Shown piece by piece: positions 13,001-22,992 of a stretch of 64,000 nt of DNA. The translations under genes and the position numbers were made by a program. Origin of the DNA: Rhododendron vialii (lineage: Eukaryota > Streptophyta > Magnoliopsida > Ericales > Ericaceae); assembly GCF_030253575.1 (NCBI RefSeq), contig NC_080564.1, positions 4,570,501 through 4,634,500 of the forward strand, read 5' to 3'. Position 1 is the stretch's first letter; the number at the start of each line of letters is the position of its first letter. The notes under the pieces were generated by a model. That model did no database searches and was not told the origin of the DNA. It saw only the letters and a list, made by a program, of their open reading frames with translations.

Positions 13001-14638
13001 ATAAGGAAGAAGCCAAGGCTGTATTAACAATGTTTTTGAAGAAACGAGGTTTCAGTGAGGTCATTGCAGCAAGAACTATGCACAAATCAGCACTTTTTGT
13101 TGATCACCTTGTTTCAAGGCTTCATTCTGTTCATAAAACTCAGCATCCAGGAGGTTTGAGTCCAACGCATCATTACATTCCTTGAAGCACGTTTTTTATG
13201 TTTATCTATTTTTTAAGCTTTATTACCAGGGCAGTCCCTGAGATTAAGAAGTCCTATCCCAAGTTCGTGGCTGGGCCCTCTTTGCATAAACAGATTTCAA
13301 TTCCTTACCCTCTTAAGTGAAAATCTAGAGTAATTTAAGACCGTTGAATCAGATTTGGGCCATTGTGCTACGGTCTATACCTTTTACCAAGATAAAAACA
13401 TTTTAGGGTTCTAAATTTTTTTTGGGCCCTGATGTTTTGACAACAGTTGGGGCCTAAAGCAATTGCTTCATTGGCATTAGCCCAGGGACAACCCCTGCTA
13501 TTGCCTAGCTTATCTGATCTCCTTTGACATTTCAGGGCGAGAACTTACAACTCGTGAGATCAGGGATGCTCTATATTCATACCTTGAAACCCTCTATGAG
13601 GAGTTTGGAGACATTCTGGTAGATGTAGTGGAAAATTTTCCAAATCCACCTACAGAGGAAAGATCAATAGAAAATTTATCAGTCTCAACAGTGGAAGGAG
13701 GACCGGTTTCAGCCCCTATTACTACCCTCAACTCTCAGAAGTTAAAAGCCTTGGGTAGATTGACTGACGATGGTCCCACTGGGAAGCTTCCTCTAATTAT
13801 CTACCTCACGGAACTTGGCATGGAACATGAGGTGATCAAAGAAGTGATAAGCAAGTTCCCTCCCTTTGCTGACTACAGCTTGGATGAGAAAGTTAAGCCT
13901 GTGGTTGAATTCCTACTTGATCTTGGGGTACCCAAATCCGATATCCCCTCCATTCTCAGGAAATGGCCTCAACTCTGTGGAGTCAGTCTCTCTGAAAAAG
14001 CTATACACAGTGTGACGTTTTTAGAGAACTTAGGTGTGGACAAGAAACAATGGGCAAAGGTAATTTATCGATTTCCTCGGATTCTCTCTTGTACCAGGCT
14101 GAAGTTGAAATCAAACCTTGATTGTCTTTATGAATTGGGTCTTTCTACTGAAAAGCAGGGTAAGGTTCTAATGCGCTGCCCAAATATCCTAGGATATGGA
14201 GTGGAGAGGTTAAGGGCTACAGCTGAGTACTTCCATTCTATTGGCGTTGATGTAGGAACTCTTCTCCACAAATGTCCACACATTTTCAGTCTGAGTATTG
14301 AGGCCAATTTGAAACCTGTGACAGAGTTTTTCTTGGAGAGGGGATTCAGTATAGAGGAGGTTGCAATTATGGTTTCAAGATTTGGAAATTTTTATACCTT
14401 AAGCTTGTCAAAGAACATTATGCCCAAGTGGGAGTTCTTTTTGACAATGGGCTACCCGAAATCCGATCTCGTTAGATACCCTCAGTATTTTGGGTGCAGT
14501 TTGGAGCTGAGGATTAAACCTAGGTATGCAATAATGAGGGAAATTGGAGTAACAATGTCTTTGGGTCGGTTAATCTCTGTTTCGGATGGCGACTTGTATG
14601 AGATTTTGAAACGAAAAAAGGAGAAACATGTTGGATGA
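10092..14638 (+). CDS. MTERF5: mTERF copy 3: MTERF5-like plastid transcription factor, 480 aa
   Basis: Exons 10092-10165, 12741-12790, 12938-13153 and 13536-14638 join into 481 codons with every junction in frame. The leader reads MQALPSTRTSSDLSSLPGPA, then FPKKLFFCLAKL, typical of a plastid transit peptide. The mTERF repeats fill about residues 180-460. This copy decides the gene model: the ATG that overlaps the intron-2 acceptor in the other copies is ATT here (12931), with no upstream in-frame ATG before a stop, so only the four-exon model gives a complete protein. Intron 1 is the longest of the array (2.6 kb) because three MITEs sit in it (10337-10524, 11415-11589, 12136-12299). A codon triplet present in most copies (GTT-GTG-CCA type, in the linker before SAPITTL) is deleted, as in copy 5. 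Role inferred from MTERF5/MDA1. Confidence 0.86.
10337..10524. mobile_element. Foldback MITE in intron 1 of copy 3
   Basis: 188 bp with ~35-bp imperfect terminal inverted repeats: TGTGTTTGGAACTCGAGGAG at the left and its inverted match CCCCGAGTTCCGAACACA at the right. Superfamily not clear; no target duplication recognised. Noncoding. Confidence 0.6.
11415..11589. mobile_element. hAT-type MITE, 175 bp, in intron 1 of copy 3
   Basis: Begins CAATGTTCTAAAAGTCG and ends TTTTAGAACTG, inverted ends with the CA...TG borders of hAT elements. It is flanked by a perfect 8-bp direct repeat, CATGTACT (11407-11414 and 11590-11597). The inside is rich in GATTAATCG words in both directions. Absent from the other array copies. 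Confidence 0.82.
12136..12299. mobile_element. hAT-type MITE, 164 bp, in intron 1 of copy 3
   Basis: Same family as 11415-11589: begins CAGTGTTCTAAAAGTCG and ends CGATTTTTAGAACAGAG. Flanks CTTAAGAG (12128-12135) and CGTAAGAG (12300-12307) fit an 8-bp target duplication with one change. Copy 2 has the empty site CTTAAGAGAGCC at about 5907, proving insertion after duplication. Confidence 0.82.
13227..13497. mobile_element. Ancestral hAT-like MITE in intron 3, copy 3
   Basis: 271 bp, from CAGGGCAGTCCCTGAG to CCCAGGGACAACCCCTG. Left flank TTTATTAC and a TATTGCC-containing right flank fit an 8-bp target duplication. Present at the same site in copies 2 and 4-7, so it predates the array. It makes up most of intron 3. 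Confidence 0.65.
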
Positions 14639-14691
14639 AATGGATTACAGAGATTGCAAGATTTTTCTGTTCATCCCGGGTGGTTCATCTA

Positions 14692-14845
14692 GAGGTTTAT
14701 GAGGGAAAGCAGAGTAACAATGACTCTGAAACGGTTTCTCCATCTTTCGAATGGTGAGTTGGGTAAGGTTTGCAGATCAAAAACAAAACAAAAGAAGAAG
14801 TGGGATATGGTTTTGAAACTGAAAATGAAGGAAAATGTCGGATGA
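14692..14845 (+). pseudogene. Duplicated 3' tail of an mTERF gene after copy 3
   Basis: About 50 bp after the stop of copy 3 a second version of the last ~45 codons appears (GAGGTTTATGAGGGAAAGC ... ends GTCGGATGA). It resembles the end of the mTERF exon with a short insertion of CAGATCAAAAACAAAACAAAA type before the final codons. It has no exon before it and lies in the 3' UTR. The same tail follows copies 4, 5 and 6 but not 1, 2 or 7. Confidence 0.75.
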
Positions 14846-15332
14846 ATCAGTTTCGATTCCCAGCTTTGTCTGTTCATCACAGGTGATTCAATCCCAGTTT
14901 TGTTATAGCCTCTGGTCCATAATCCCAGTAAAGTTTATGGTTAGGCTTTATCGGTGATGAATTATTTAGAGCCAGAAATTATCAGGCTCGGAACATTTCG
15001 TTGTTGTTTGGTATTATTATTGCAAGGACCAGAGTAGTTAAGTTAAATGTCTGTTGTATAAATAAATTTTGCACAGATTGTTGAGGGAAACATTCGACAT
15101 TCTCCGTGAGCGGTTTCCGTTTCTCAACGTTTGTTTTCTTTTTTTTTATCCGCCTCGAAGTTTGTTTTGCTTTGTGGTTTCTACCACACTTTTTTCGTTT
15201 TACTCGTCGACTCCGTTTGGATTATCAGAATTTTCAGTAAGAATAGGAATGTAATTATTGATTTTATCGAGTGGAAATAGGAGTATGATTACTAAGAATG
15301 AAATTCTTAGGAATATAATACTTGAAGTAATT

Positions 15333-15646
15333 ATGGTCGTCTTGCTCCGGTGGTTGTTTTCGGGGTTAAGATTGGTTTGATGAAAATGGATCCCCTGTTT
15401 TCTTGCTTATTCAGTGATTAGGTTCCGTTCCCGTAGGTGCTTAATCTCTATTACGGTGAACAGCTCATTGGTCGAACTTCGTGTGTCGGCTCTGCGTTGC
15501 AGTATGTGCTTATTTCTCGGTGGTAGAGTTTAGGTTCCTACCTGATGTTCATGTTTAGCTTGTATCTCTGTATTTTCGGTGGATTCCTATATTTGCCCAA
15601 TGGGCACTTTTAATGAAATGAAGTTGACTGACTTATCAAAAAAAAG
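15333..15646 (+). mobile_element. 5'-truncated LINE 3' end with target duplication
   Basis: A 314-bp insert whose 3' end reads TTTTAATGAAATGAAGTTGA followed by a short A-run, as in plant L1-type LINE tails. The 9-bp direct repeat GAAGTAATT flanks it (15,324-15,332 and 15,647-15,655). No reverse transcriptase sequence remains, so this is a dead, strongly 5'-truncated copy. Confidence 0.72.
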
Positions 15647-16134
15647 GAAGTAATTGTATTTAAGTGTTTGGATTAATTCAGTAATTTTATACAAAAATTA
15701 ATTATTTTAGAAATTTATCAAAGTCAATATTTATTTATTTTATTGATTGAGCTACGAATTTAAGATTCCGATGGGGTGAGGTAGGGATTAGATTTTCACT
15801 CAATCTGATAATGTGATTTCTAGTCGGACGTGTTGTGATCACAATTCTATTCCTATTTTCCAAACATAGGAATCATGAGAGTGTAGCATTACATTCCTAT
15901 TCTTGTTCCTTCGTAACGTTGGAATCATGGAAGTATGGCAATATATTTTTATTCCTCTTCAAGATTCTTGTCTTCCAAACTGAGCCTTTGATTCTGCCTT
16001 AGTGAAAATTAATCTTCATGCGTGAAAATAATTAGTTTGAATATCTATATTCGGAATATCATTATAGGAATAGTCCCACATTGGAAAAATTGGGAAAAAA
16101 ATGTGAAATATAAGTAAAGGCTGACTAACTACTA

Positions 16135-16349
16135 CTCCCTCCGTCCCTAAATAAATGTCCGGCGCGCAAAACTAGGCCTTCAAAAAGATGCATTTGTTTC
16201 ATTAAAAAAATTAATTTTTTTTCACAAATCAATAGATAGCAATGAGTTCTATTAGATTGTGAAAAAAAGTTAAATTTTTTAATAAAAAATATGCATGTTT
16301 TGTAAAACTTAGTTTTGCGCGCCGGACACTTATTTAGGGACGGAGGGAG
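16135..16349. mobile_element. Stowaway-type MITE (Tc1/mariner), 215 bp
   Basis: Near-perfect ends CTCCCTCCGTCCCTAAATAA and the inverted TTATTTAGGGACGGAGGGAG, with inner arms GGCGCGCAAAACTA / TAGTTTTGCGCGCC (with small changes). TA on each side. The high arm identity suggests a fairly recent insertion. Confidence 0.92.
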
Positions 16350-16520
16350 TATTAACTTGACGTTAATCTTTTGATTTACGTGGTTAGGCTAAGAGTTGAG
16401 TATATCAGCTAGAGCGGGTCGTAGGTGGACTCGACAGTGAGTTGCTTGTGCGAGACTTGACTTGTCACACATTGCTTGCCCCATTGCAGCCAAGATGGAG
16501 AGATTGTGATAACTCACCTA

Positions 16521-16731
16521 AAAATAGTCCTACATCTTTTCTTGTGCATATTAATCTTTGTAATAATTTCAGAGATTAATGAAATGAATTTTTTTTTTAC
16601 ATTTAGAAAAAAATAGTCCTACATCAAATTTGTGGAATATGATGCCATCTTTTCTTATTCCTAGTAATCTTTGTAACAATTTCAGAAATTAATAAAAAAA
16701 AAATTGCCTTTCAAAAAAATAGTCCTACATC
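16521..16731. repeat. Imperfect tandem repeat, ~90-105 bp period
   Basis: Three starts of AAATAGTCCTACATC (about 16,521, 16,611 and 16,716). The first two are followed by TCTTTTCTT..., TAATCTTTGTAA-AATTTCAG and a T- or A-run. Noncoding, origin unknown. Confidence 0.6.
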
Positions 16732-17058
16732 GAATTTGTGGAAACTAACTACTTTTGATTATATTTTCGAATCCTAGGCCGCCCAACAAGATTAAAAAAC
16801 AAGATAGGATGTTTACAATATTGGTCGGGTGTTTTTTTTTTTGTTTTTTTTATTTTTTTAAGACGGTAAATTTCATCCCCATTATAGTATTAAACAATAT
16901 TAACAAATTGCAATTACTAGAACAAAACAAAATACAACTTAAACAAAACAAAAAAACAAGAAAAAGAAAGAAAGAGCTGCTGGTGTCTGCCACAAGACCC
17001 ACCATTTTACTGCTTCCTAAGCAATGATTCGCGTAATGCACTAATCTACTCGAAAAAA

Positions 17059-20000
17059 ATGCAAACTTTCCCTGCCATAAGGTGCTCCGACCTTTCATCT
17101 CTACCTGGAGCAGCTTTTTTCATACCCAGGTCTCAATTTCTTGTCATTCTCATACATGGGTCATGTATCTATTGTTGTATTACAGTATAGATTCATAGCA
17201 CCTCATGCTTTGTAATGAACATGAGTTTTGTGTCTATAAATTCGATATGGAATATAGGGAGATGATTATCCCTTGCTGTTACCAAAAAGAATCATACTTC
17301 TTGCACTTTTGAGTATTCTGATGATAAACTTTTGGGATTTGTAAATGCTTTCCTATCTGATTGTGCTGGTGCAATGATAAACTCGGTAGAAGAATCGACA
17401 AGGAGTTGGCTGGTGGTGAAGGTTAGGAGTTGGCTGGCTTTTGCATTACCAGGAAATAAAATTCTGGACGAGGGCATGTGAATGTGTACAGTACTATTGT
17501 TGTTGATCGTCATAAATTGCAAAAAAACAATGAGGCCTTGAAAGGATATTTGTCTAAATTTTGACCAAATTCACGCAACCAGGATAAATCTAGTATTTGG
17601 ATTTCAATATGGTTGAGCAGAAAAACGAAAGGCAATGAGTGTCGCAAGGGGTTAGCCAAATGGTAAGTTGAGCCATGGGTTCAGATCTGTGAAGCACTTG
17701 ATCCCCTTAGGCCCTCACTGCCACACAGGGCTATCTCCAGTAATTATTATTTAGCCCAAGGGAACTAGAGTATCGAATCGGGAGTGACATAAAAGGTAGA
17801 AATTGTTTTTTAGTGATATTAGTAGGGAAGTTTTCATGTTTATTGTTTAGTTTCATCGTAGCCAGTTTTTACTTAACTTGGCCCAAGCAATGCCCCAAGA
17901 CTCCCGTGCCTTTCTTGGTCGTACCAACCGGCGATTCCTGATAAGTCTTTCTTCATTTTTAGAGCAAGAAGCAGAACTACGGGTATGAAAAGCTCACTTG
18001 AGCAATTTACCATTCTCCCATTGATTGGCATGGTAGTGAAAGCCTTGGACTTGGGGTTTCCCCACTCATAAGGTTCAATTGCCCTTGCTAGGAACTCTTA
18101 GGTCACCTCACCTCATATATAAGAATGTGAAACAACTGCGGAAGGGACCGGAGGATTTGTCCAATGTGTCCTCATGCATAAGCGTGGGAAACAGCAATGT
18201 GAAGGGCTGTAGGGATTAGTATGAGTTGCGCACAAGATGTCCAGGAAACCGTGCACTACCAAGAAAAGGGTGAGAGATGATTATCCATTGGTATGCCAAA
18301 AGAATCATAGTTCTTGCACTTCTGAGTATTCTGATGATAATGTTTAGGGTCTGTAAATGCTTTCCTATGATCCTATCTGATTGTCATGACTCATGATGCA
18401 ATGGCAAATTCGCTGGAGGAGGTCACATGAATATCTAAAGTATTATGGTCGCTGATTATCACAAACTGTTAAACACAATGAGGCCTTGAAACCATATTGT
18501 GCAAATTTGGTTGGTGCTTGACTGGCCAAATTCACGCACCGAGGGTAAATCTAGTGTTTAGATTTTAATTTGATTGGGCTCAAAAACAAATGCAGTGAGT
18601 GGCCCATAGGGATGGCCTAGTGGTAGGTTGAGCCATAGATCACATAGTCGAATCCACATGCGTTTCGTATGTTTGAGCCAAAAGATAAAGTAAACTCAAT
18701 GGGTTGGCCAGATGGTAAATTGTGCCATGGGTTCGGATCCACGAAGCACTTGGTCCCCTTAGGGCCGCACCGCTCTATCTCCAGTAATTATTTGGTTTGC
18801 ATGGGCCCTGGGTGTGTGGGGGATTGGATGTTCCCGAGGATCTAGTTGAGGTGGATGTTTTTGAAATATAAGGTAACAAGGGATTGAGAAAAAGAAATGC
18901 AATCAGTGGGACTATGAGCAAGTGTTGTTGGAATATCTAAAGGTAGCTTCTTAAACTTGAATTCCTTGTGCGATTTGCACTTTTGTTTTCCAAGCAATCA
19001 ATTCTTTGTTCAATTATTTAGCTAGCACTCAATTGTTTGCCTCTACACTTGTGAATAAGCACACTTTGTTGTTATATGGCCTCAGGCTTGTATAATATTG
19101 GCTTCTATTTAAGCATACATGATACATTGTTAGCATTACCTATTTGATTTGACGGAAAGAGGAAGCATGCCACATTTGATTGTAAAAAAAAGAAATATTG
19201 TTCTTGCGAGATCCCACTACAACAGTAGCAGCAAAAATAGTGGCTTGGAGTTCTTTCTGTGCTTCACTGTTTCTATTTCCAAGTTGAAAGTACTAATTTT
19301 GTGTTTGGTATTGTATCAGGACTCAACTCACTTTTCCCAGTAAATTGTTCTTCTGCCGCGCTAAATATGGTGAGCGATGCCTCCTTTTTAATTCTTCTCC
19401 TTGTTGCATGTACGACTACCTACTTCCTTACCTCCAATAAGAAGCTCACAATTGTTTTTCCTTTAGTTAATTTCTTGTCTAACAATTTTGCAAAATTTGT
19501 TTTGCTAAATGGCAGCTGAATTGGGTAACGCAGGGTCGCAAAACTTAATATTTGCGCCTGCAAATCCATTACTTGCGGAAAAGGAAGAAGCCAAGGCTGT
19601 ATTGACCTTGTTTTTGAAGAAACGTTGTTTGAGCAAGGTGGTTGCAGCAAGAACTGTTGACAAATCAGCACTTTTTATCGATCACCATGTTTCAAGGCTT
19701 CATTCTGTTCATAAAAATCGGTATCTGGGAGGTTCAAGTACTTTCCTTAAGCACGCCTTCTTTTTTTTTGTTCCTATTTTTTGATCTTTATTACCATTGC
19801 AGTCCCTGAGATTGAGGGGCCCTGTCCCAAGTTCGTAGATGGGCCCTCCTTACATGAATGGATTTCAATGCCCTTACCCGCTTAAATGACAATCTAGAGT
19901 AAATTGAAACCGTTGAATCAGATTTGGGCCCTTGGGCTATAGTCTACATCATTTATCAAACTATGAATATTTTTATTTTCAACTTTCATTCAAGGTTCTA

Positions 20001-21074
20001 AATGTTTTCGGGCCCTATTTTAAGACCACAGTTGGGGCCTTAAGCAATGGCTTCTTTGGCATTACTCGCATTAGCCCAGGGACGACCCTTTTATTGCCTA
20101 GCTTATCTTATTTCTTTTGACTTTCAGGGCAAGAGCTTACAACTCTTGAGATCAGGGATGCTTTAAATCCATACCTTGAAACCCTCTACGAGGAGTTTGG
20201 AGACAGTCTGGTAGATGTAGTTGAAAATTTTCCAAATCCAGCCACTGAAGTAAGATCAACAGAAAATTTATCAATCCCATCTTTGGAAGAAGAACCAGTT
20301 GTGCCAGTTTCAGCCCCTACTACCACCCTCAACTCCAAGAAATTAAAAGCCTTGGCTAGATTGAGTGACGACGGTCTCATTGGGAAGCCGCCTCCACATA
20401 TTGTCTACCTCACAGAACTTGGCATGGACATGGAGGTGATCGAAGAAATGACACAGAAGTTTCCTAAATTTGCTTACTACAGTTTGGATAGGAATATTAA
20501 ACCTTTGGTTGAATTCCTACTTGATCTTGGGATACCCAAATCCGATATCCCCACCATTCTCAGCAAAGGGCCCCAACTATGTGGAGTCCGTCAGACGGAA
20601 AACTTAATACGCACAATGACGTATTTAAAGAACTTAGGCATGGACAAGAAACAGTTGACAAAGGCAATTCGTCGATTCCCTGCGCTTGTCACTTATAGCA
20701 GGCAGAAGTTGGAATCAACTATTGATCTGCTTTATGAATTGGGGCTTCCAGCCGAAAACCTGGGTAAGGTTCTAACGCGTGGCCCGCAGATCATAGGTTT
20801 GAGTGTGGAGACTCTAAAGGCTAGATCAAAGTATTTCCATTCTATTGGGGTTCATGTTGGCAGTCTTCTCCACAGACATCCGCAAATTTTTTGTCTAAAC
20901 ATTGAGACCAATTTGAAACCTTCCACGGAGTTTTTCTTGGAGGGGGGATTCAGTACTGCGGATATTGCATCAATGATTTTCAAGTTTGGAGTTCTGTATA
21001 ATTTGAGCTTGTCAAACAACATTATGCCCAAGTGGGAGTTTTTTTTGACAATGTGCTACTCGAAATCTGAGTAG
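17059..21074 (+). CDS. MTERF5: mTERF copy 4: MTERF5-like, truncated by a premature stop (427 aa)
   Basis: Exons 17059-17129, 19320-19369, 19516-19731 and 20128-21074 join in frame. The leader MQTFPAIRCSDLSSLPGAAF is transit-peptide-like. The mTERF repeats run open until the TAG at 21,072-21,074, where the sister copies read ...KSDLVKFPQYF. The remaining 56 codons (21,075-21,242, to TGA) are still open and well conserved, so one local change (GATCTG to GAGTAG) truncates an otherwise intact gene. The lost part is the last mTERF repeat and the basic C-terminal tail. It could be a young pseudogene or make a shortened protein. Intron 1 (2.19 kb) contains two versions of the shared intron module. 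Confidence 0.78.
19795..20089. mobile_element. Ancestral hAT-like MITE in intron 3, copy 4
   Basis: Orthologous in position to the element in copy 3: starts CATTGCAGTCCCTGAG after TTTATTAC, ends CCCAGGGACGACCCT before TTTATTGC. Left terminus has drifted from CAGGG to CATTG, a change shared with copies 5 and 6. Confidence 0.6.
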
Positions 21075-21297
21075 GTTAAATTTCCTCAGTATTTTGGGTA
21101 CAGTTTGGAGCTGAGGATTAAACCTAGGTATGCAATAGTGAGGCAAATTGGAGTAACGTTTTCTCTGGGTTGGTTACTCTCTCTTTCGGATAGTGACTTG
21201 GATGAGGTTTTGAAACGAAAAATGGAGAAACATGTTGGATGAAATGGATTACTACAAGATTGCAAGATTTTTCTGTTCATCACGGGTGGTTCAACTA

Positions 21298-21454
21298 GAG
21301 GTTTATGAGGGAAAGCGGTGTAACGTTGAATCTGAAACGGTTTCTCCATCTTTCGAATGGTGAGTTGGATAAGGTTTGCAGATCAAAAACAAAACAAAAG
21401 AGAAGAAGTGTGATATGGTTTCGAAATGAAAAATCAAGGAAAATGTCGACGAAT
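21298..21454 (+). pseudogene. Duplicated 3' tail of an mTERF gene after copy 4
   Basis: Second 3' end starting at GAGGTTTATGAGGGAAAGC, 55 bp after the ancestral stop, matching the tails behind copies 3, 5 and 6. The final codons are damaged (GTCGACGAATC instead of GTCGGATGAATC). Confidence 0.72.
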
Positions 21455-22992
21455 CTGTTTCGATTCCAATCTTTGTCTGTTCGTCACAGGTGATTCAATC
21501 CCAGTTTTGTTATGGCCTTGTGTTTAAAATCCCAGTAAAGTTAAGGGTTAGGCTTTATCACTGTTGAATCATTTAGAACCACAAAATATCAGGCGCGGGG
21601 CATATCGTTGTTTTATTATTATTTCAAGGACCAGAGTGGTTTTAATGTCTGTTGTATACATAAATTTTTTAGCATGTCCTTAACGGGTATTAATTATCAA
21701 AACACGTTCTGGGTCTTCATTTTCCCTAAATTTTTGTCTGTGCGATCTCTGTGTTGATAATCGAGAAAACTAATGAAACAAACCAAACCGATTGAGTAGA
21801 GAGACAATAACGCTATGGTATTACCATCAATGTTTGTTTTATTATTTCATATATTTTCGTTTTAATGAGATTCTGCCTCGGTGAAAATCAAATATGATAA
21901 AACTCTTGATATTCTTCATTTGTCTAAGTAACGAGAAATGCTACAACCGTACACCTTTGCATGCAAATGCTATTTGTGCGTGAAAAGTATGTGTGGTCGT
22001 AGCATTTGCTTATTATTAATTTGGTAAAATGGGTTGCGTGACTTAGGACAAATTATTTAGGGTATGTTTCGAGGAAATAAATGGAAAAATAAGGGGAAAT
22101 AATTATGAAGGAAATTTGGAGAAAAGTTAAAAGAGAAATTAGAGGGAAAGTTGCATTTTTTTAAAAATTTGCCCTAATCTTTCTTTGAGAACCAAACAAA
22201 CGGAACGAAATCCTTTTCGCTTCTTTCCAAACAGTTGTTTATTCAATTGGTGGGTGGGTTTACTCTCAGTCTAATTGATCAAGGCTTGATTCTGTACTCC
22301 CTCGGTATGTTTAGCACTTTTATTATTTTCAGCCCTCTGAAAAAATTAGCTATATCTTGTAATCCATAATGTTTTTTATAAGTAATATAGATGTTGTTTG
22401 ATAAATAATAATAGTTTGTTTTATTAAACAAAGTTCAAAAAATCGCATAAACATTATGGATTGAAAGACGTGCAATTTAAAAATAACACGTATTCTTGAA
22501 AATGTCAAATATTTATGAGACGGAGGTAGCGATTTTTTTGTGAATTACCTATTCGCATGGTCTGTCTTTCGCCGAATTGAAAAATAATTTGTTAAGTTAC
22601 ACTGATTAAGTGTCTTATTCATACGGACTGTCCTGGACCATTAGAGAAATAATTATTAATAGTTTTTTTTTTTTTCCCACGAAATTATTAATAGTTGAGA
22701 TATGTATAAACTAACTCGAACAACTGACCGTCAACCAAAAGAGCAAAACCTTTCTTCAACTTGCTTCGCTATGCCCCACGATTCTCACTCAGTAGCTGAC
22801 ATCTGAGCCCGACATACCCAATCTCCAAATCAACTCCAACCCCTCAGAAAATCCCTCCTCACTTTCCCCTCTTTTTTCCCTCCAAAAAAAAGCAAACAAG
22901 ATTCAACCCTAGACGCAGATTCACGCACGCACACTGTACTGCTTCTCAAACAAAGATTACCGAAAAACATGGGTCATGTATCTACTGGAAAA
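21455..22992. other. Spacer between mTERF copies 4 and 5
   Basis: Old 3' flank; then at ~21,675-21,735 one half of a palindromic sequence (ending TATTAATTATCAAAACACG) that is present complete at 28,033-28,168; a small foldback at 21,940-22,012; an AT-rich stretch with inverted 'gtttcgaggaaataaa'-like ends (22,065-22,235); a Stowaway MITE; and the promoter of copy 5. No gene seen. Confidence 0.5.
22297..22526. mobile_element. Degenerate Stowaway-type MITE
   Basis: Starts CTCCCTCGGTATGTTTAGCA after TA and ends GTCAAATATTTATGAGACGGAGG before TA (the inner pairs are imperfect). 230 bp, noncoding. More worn than the copy at 16,135. Confidence 0.62.

Larger units (their letters stand above)
14846..17058. 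other. Spacer between mTERF copies 3 and 4
   Basis: Contains the old 3' flank (to ~15,100), an AT-rich element whose ends may be CCGTTTGGATTA (about 15,210) and TTCCAAACTGAG (about 15,985) and which was split by a LINE fragment, a Stowaway MITE, a three-fold repeat (16,521-16,731), and the copy 4 promoter. No gene seen. Confidence 0.5.

Noticed and set aside
12922-13185. TTG-started ORF MAAIAAES in copy 3
   Set aside because: A plant nuclear gene would not use this TTG, and the sequence before the acceptor at 12,937 is intron 2.
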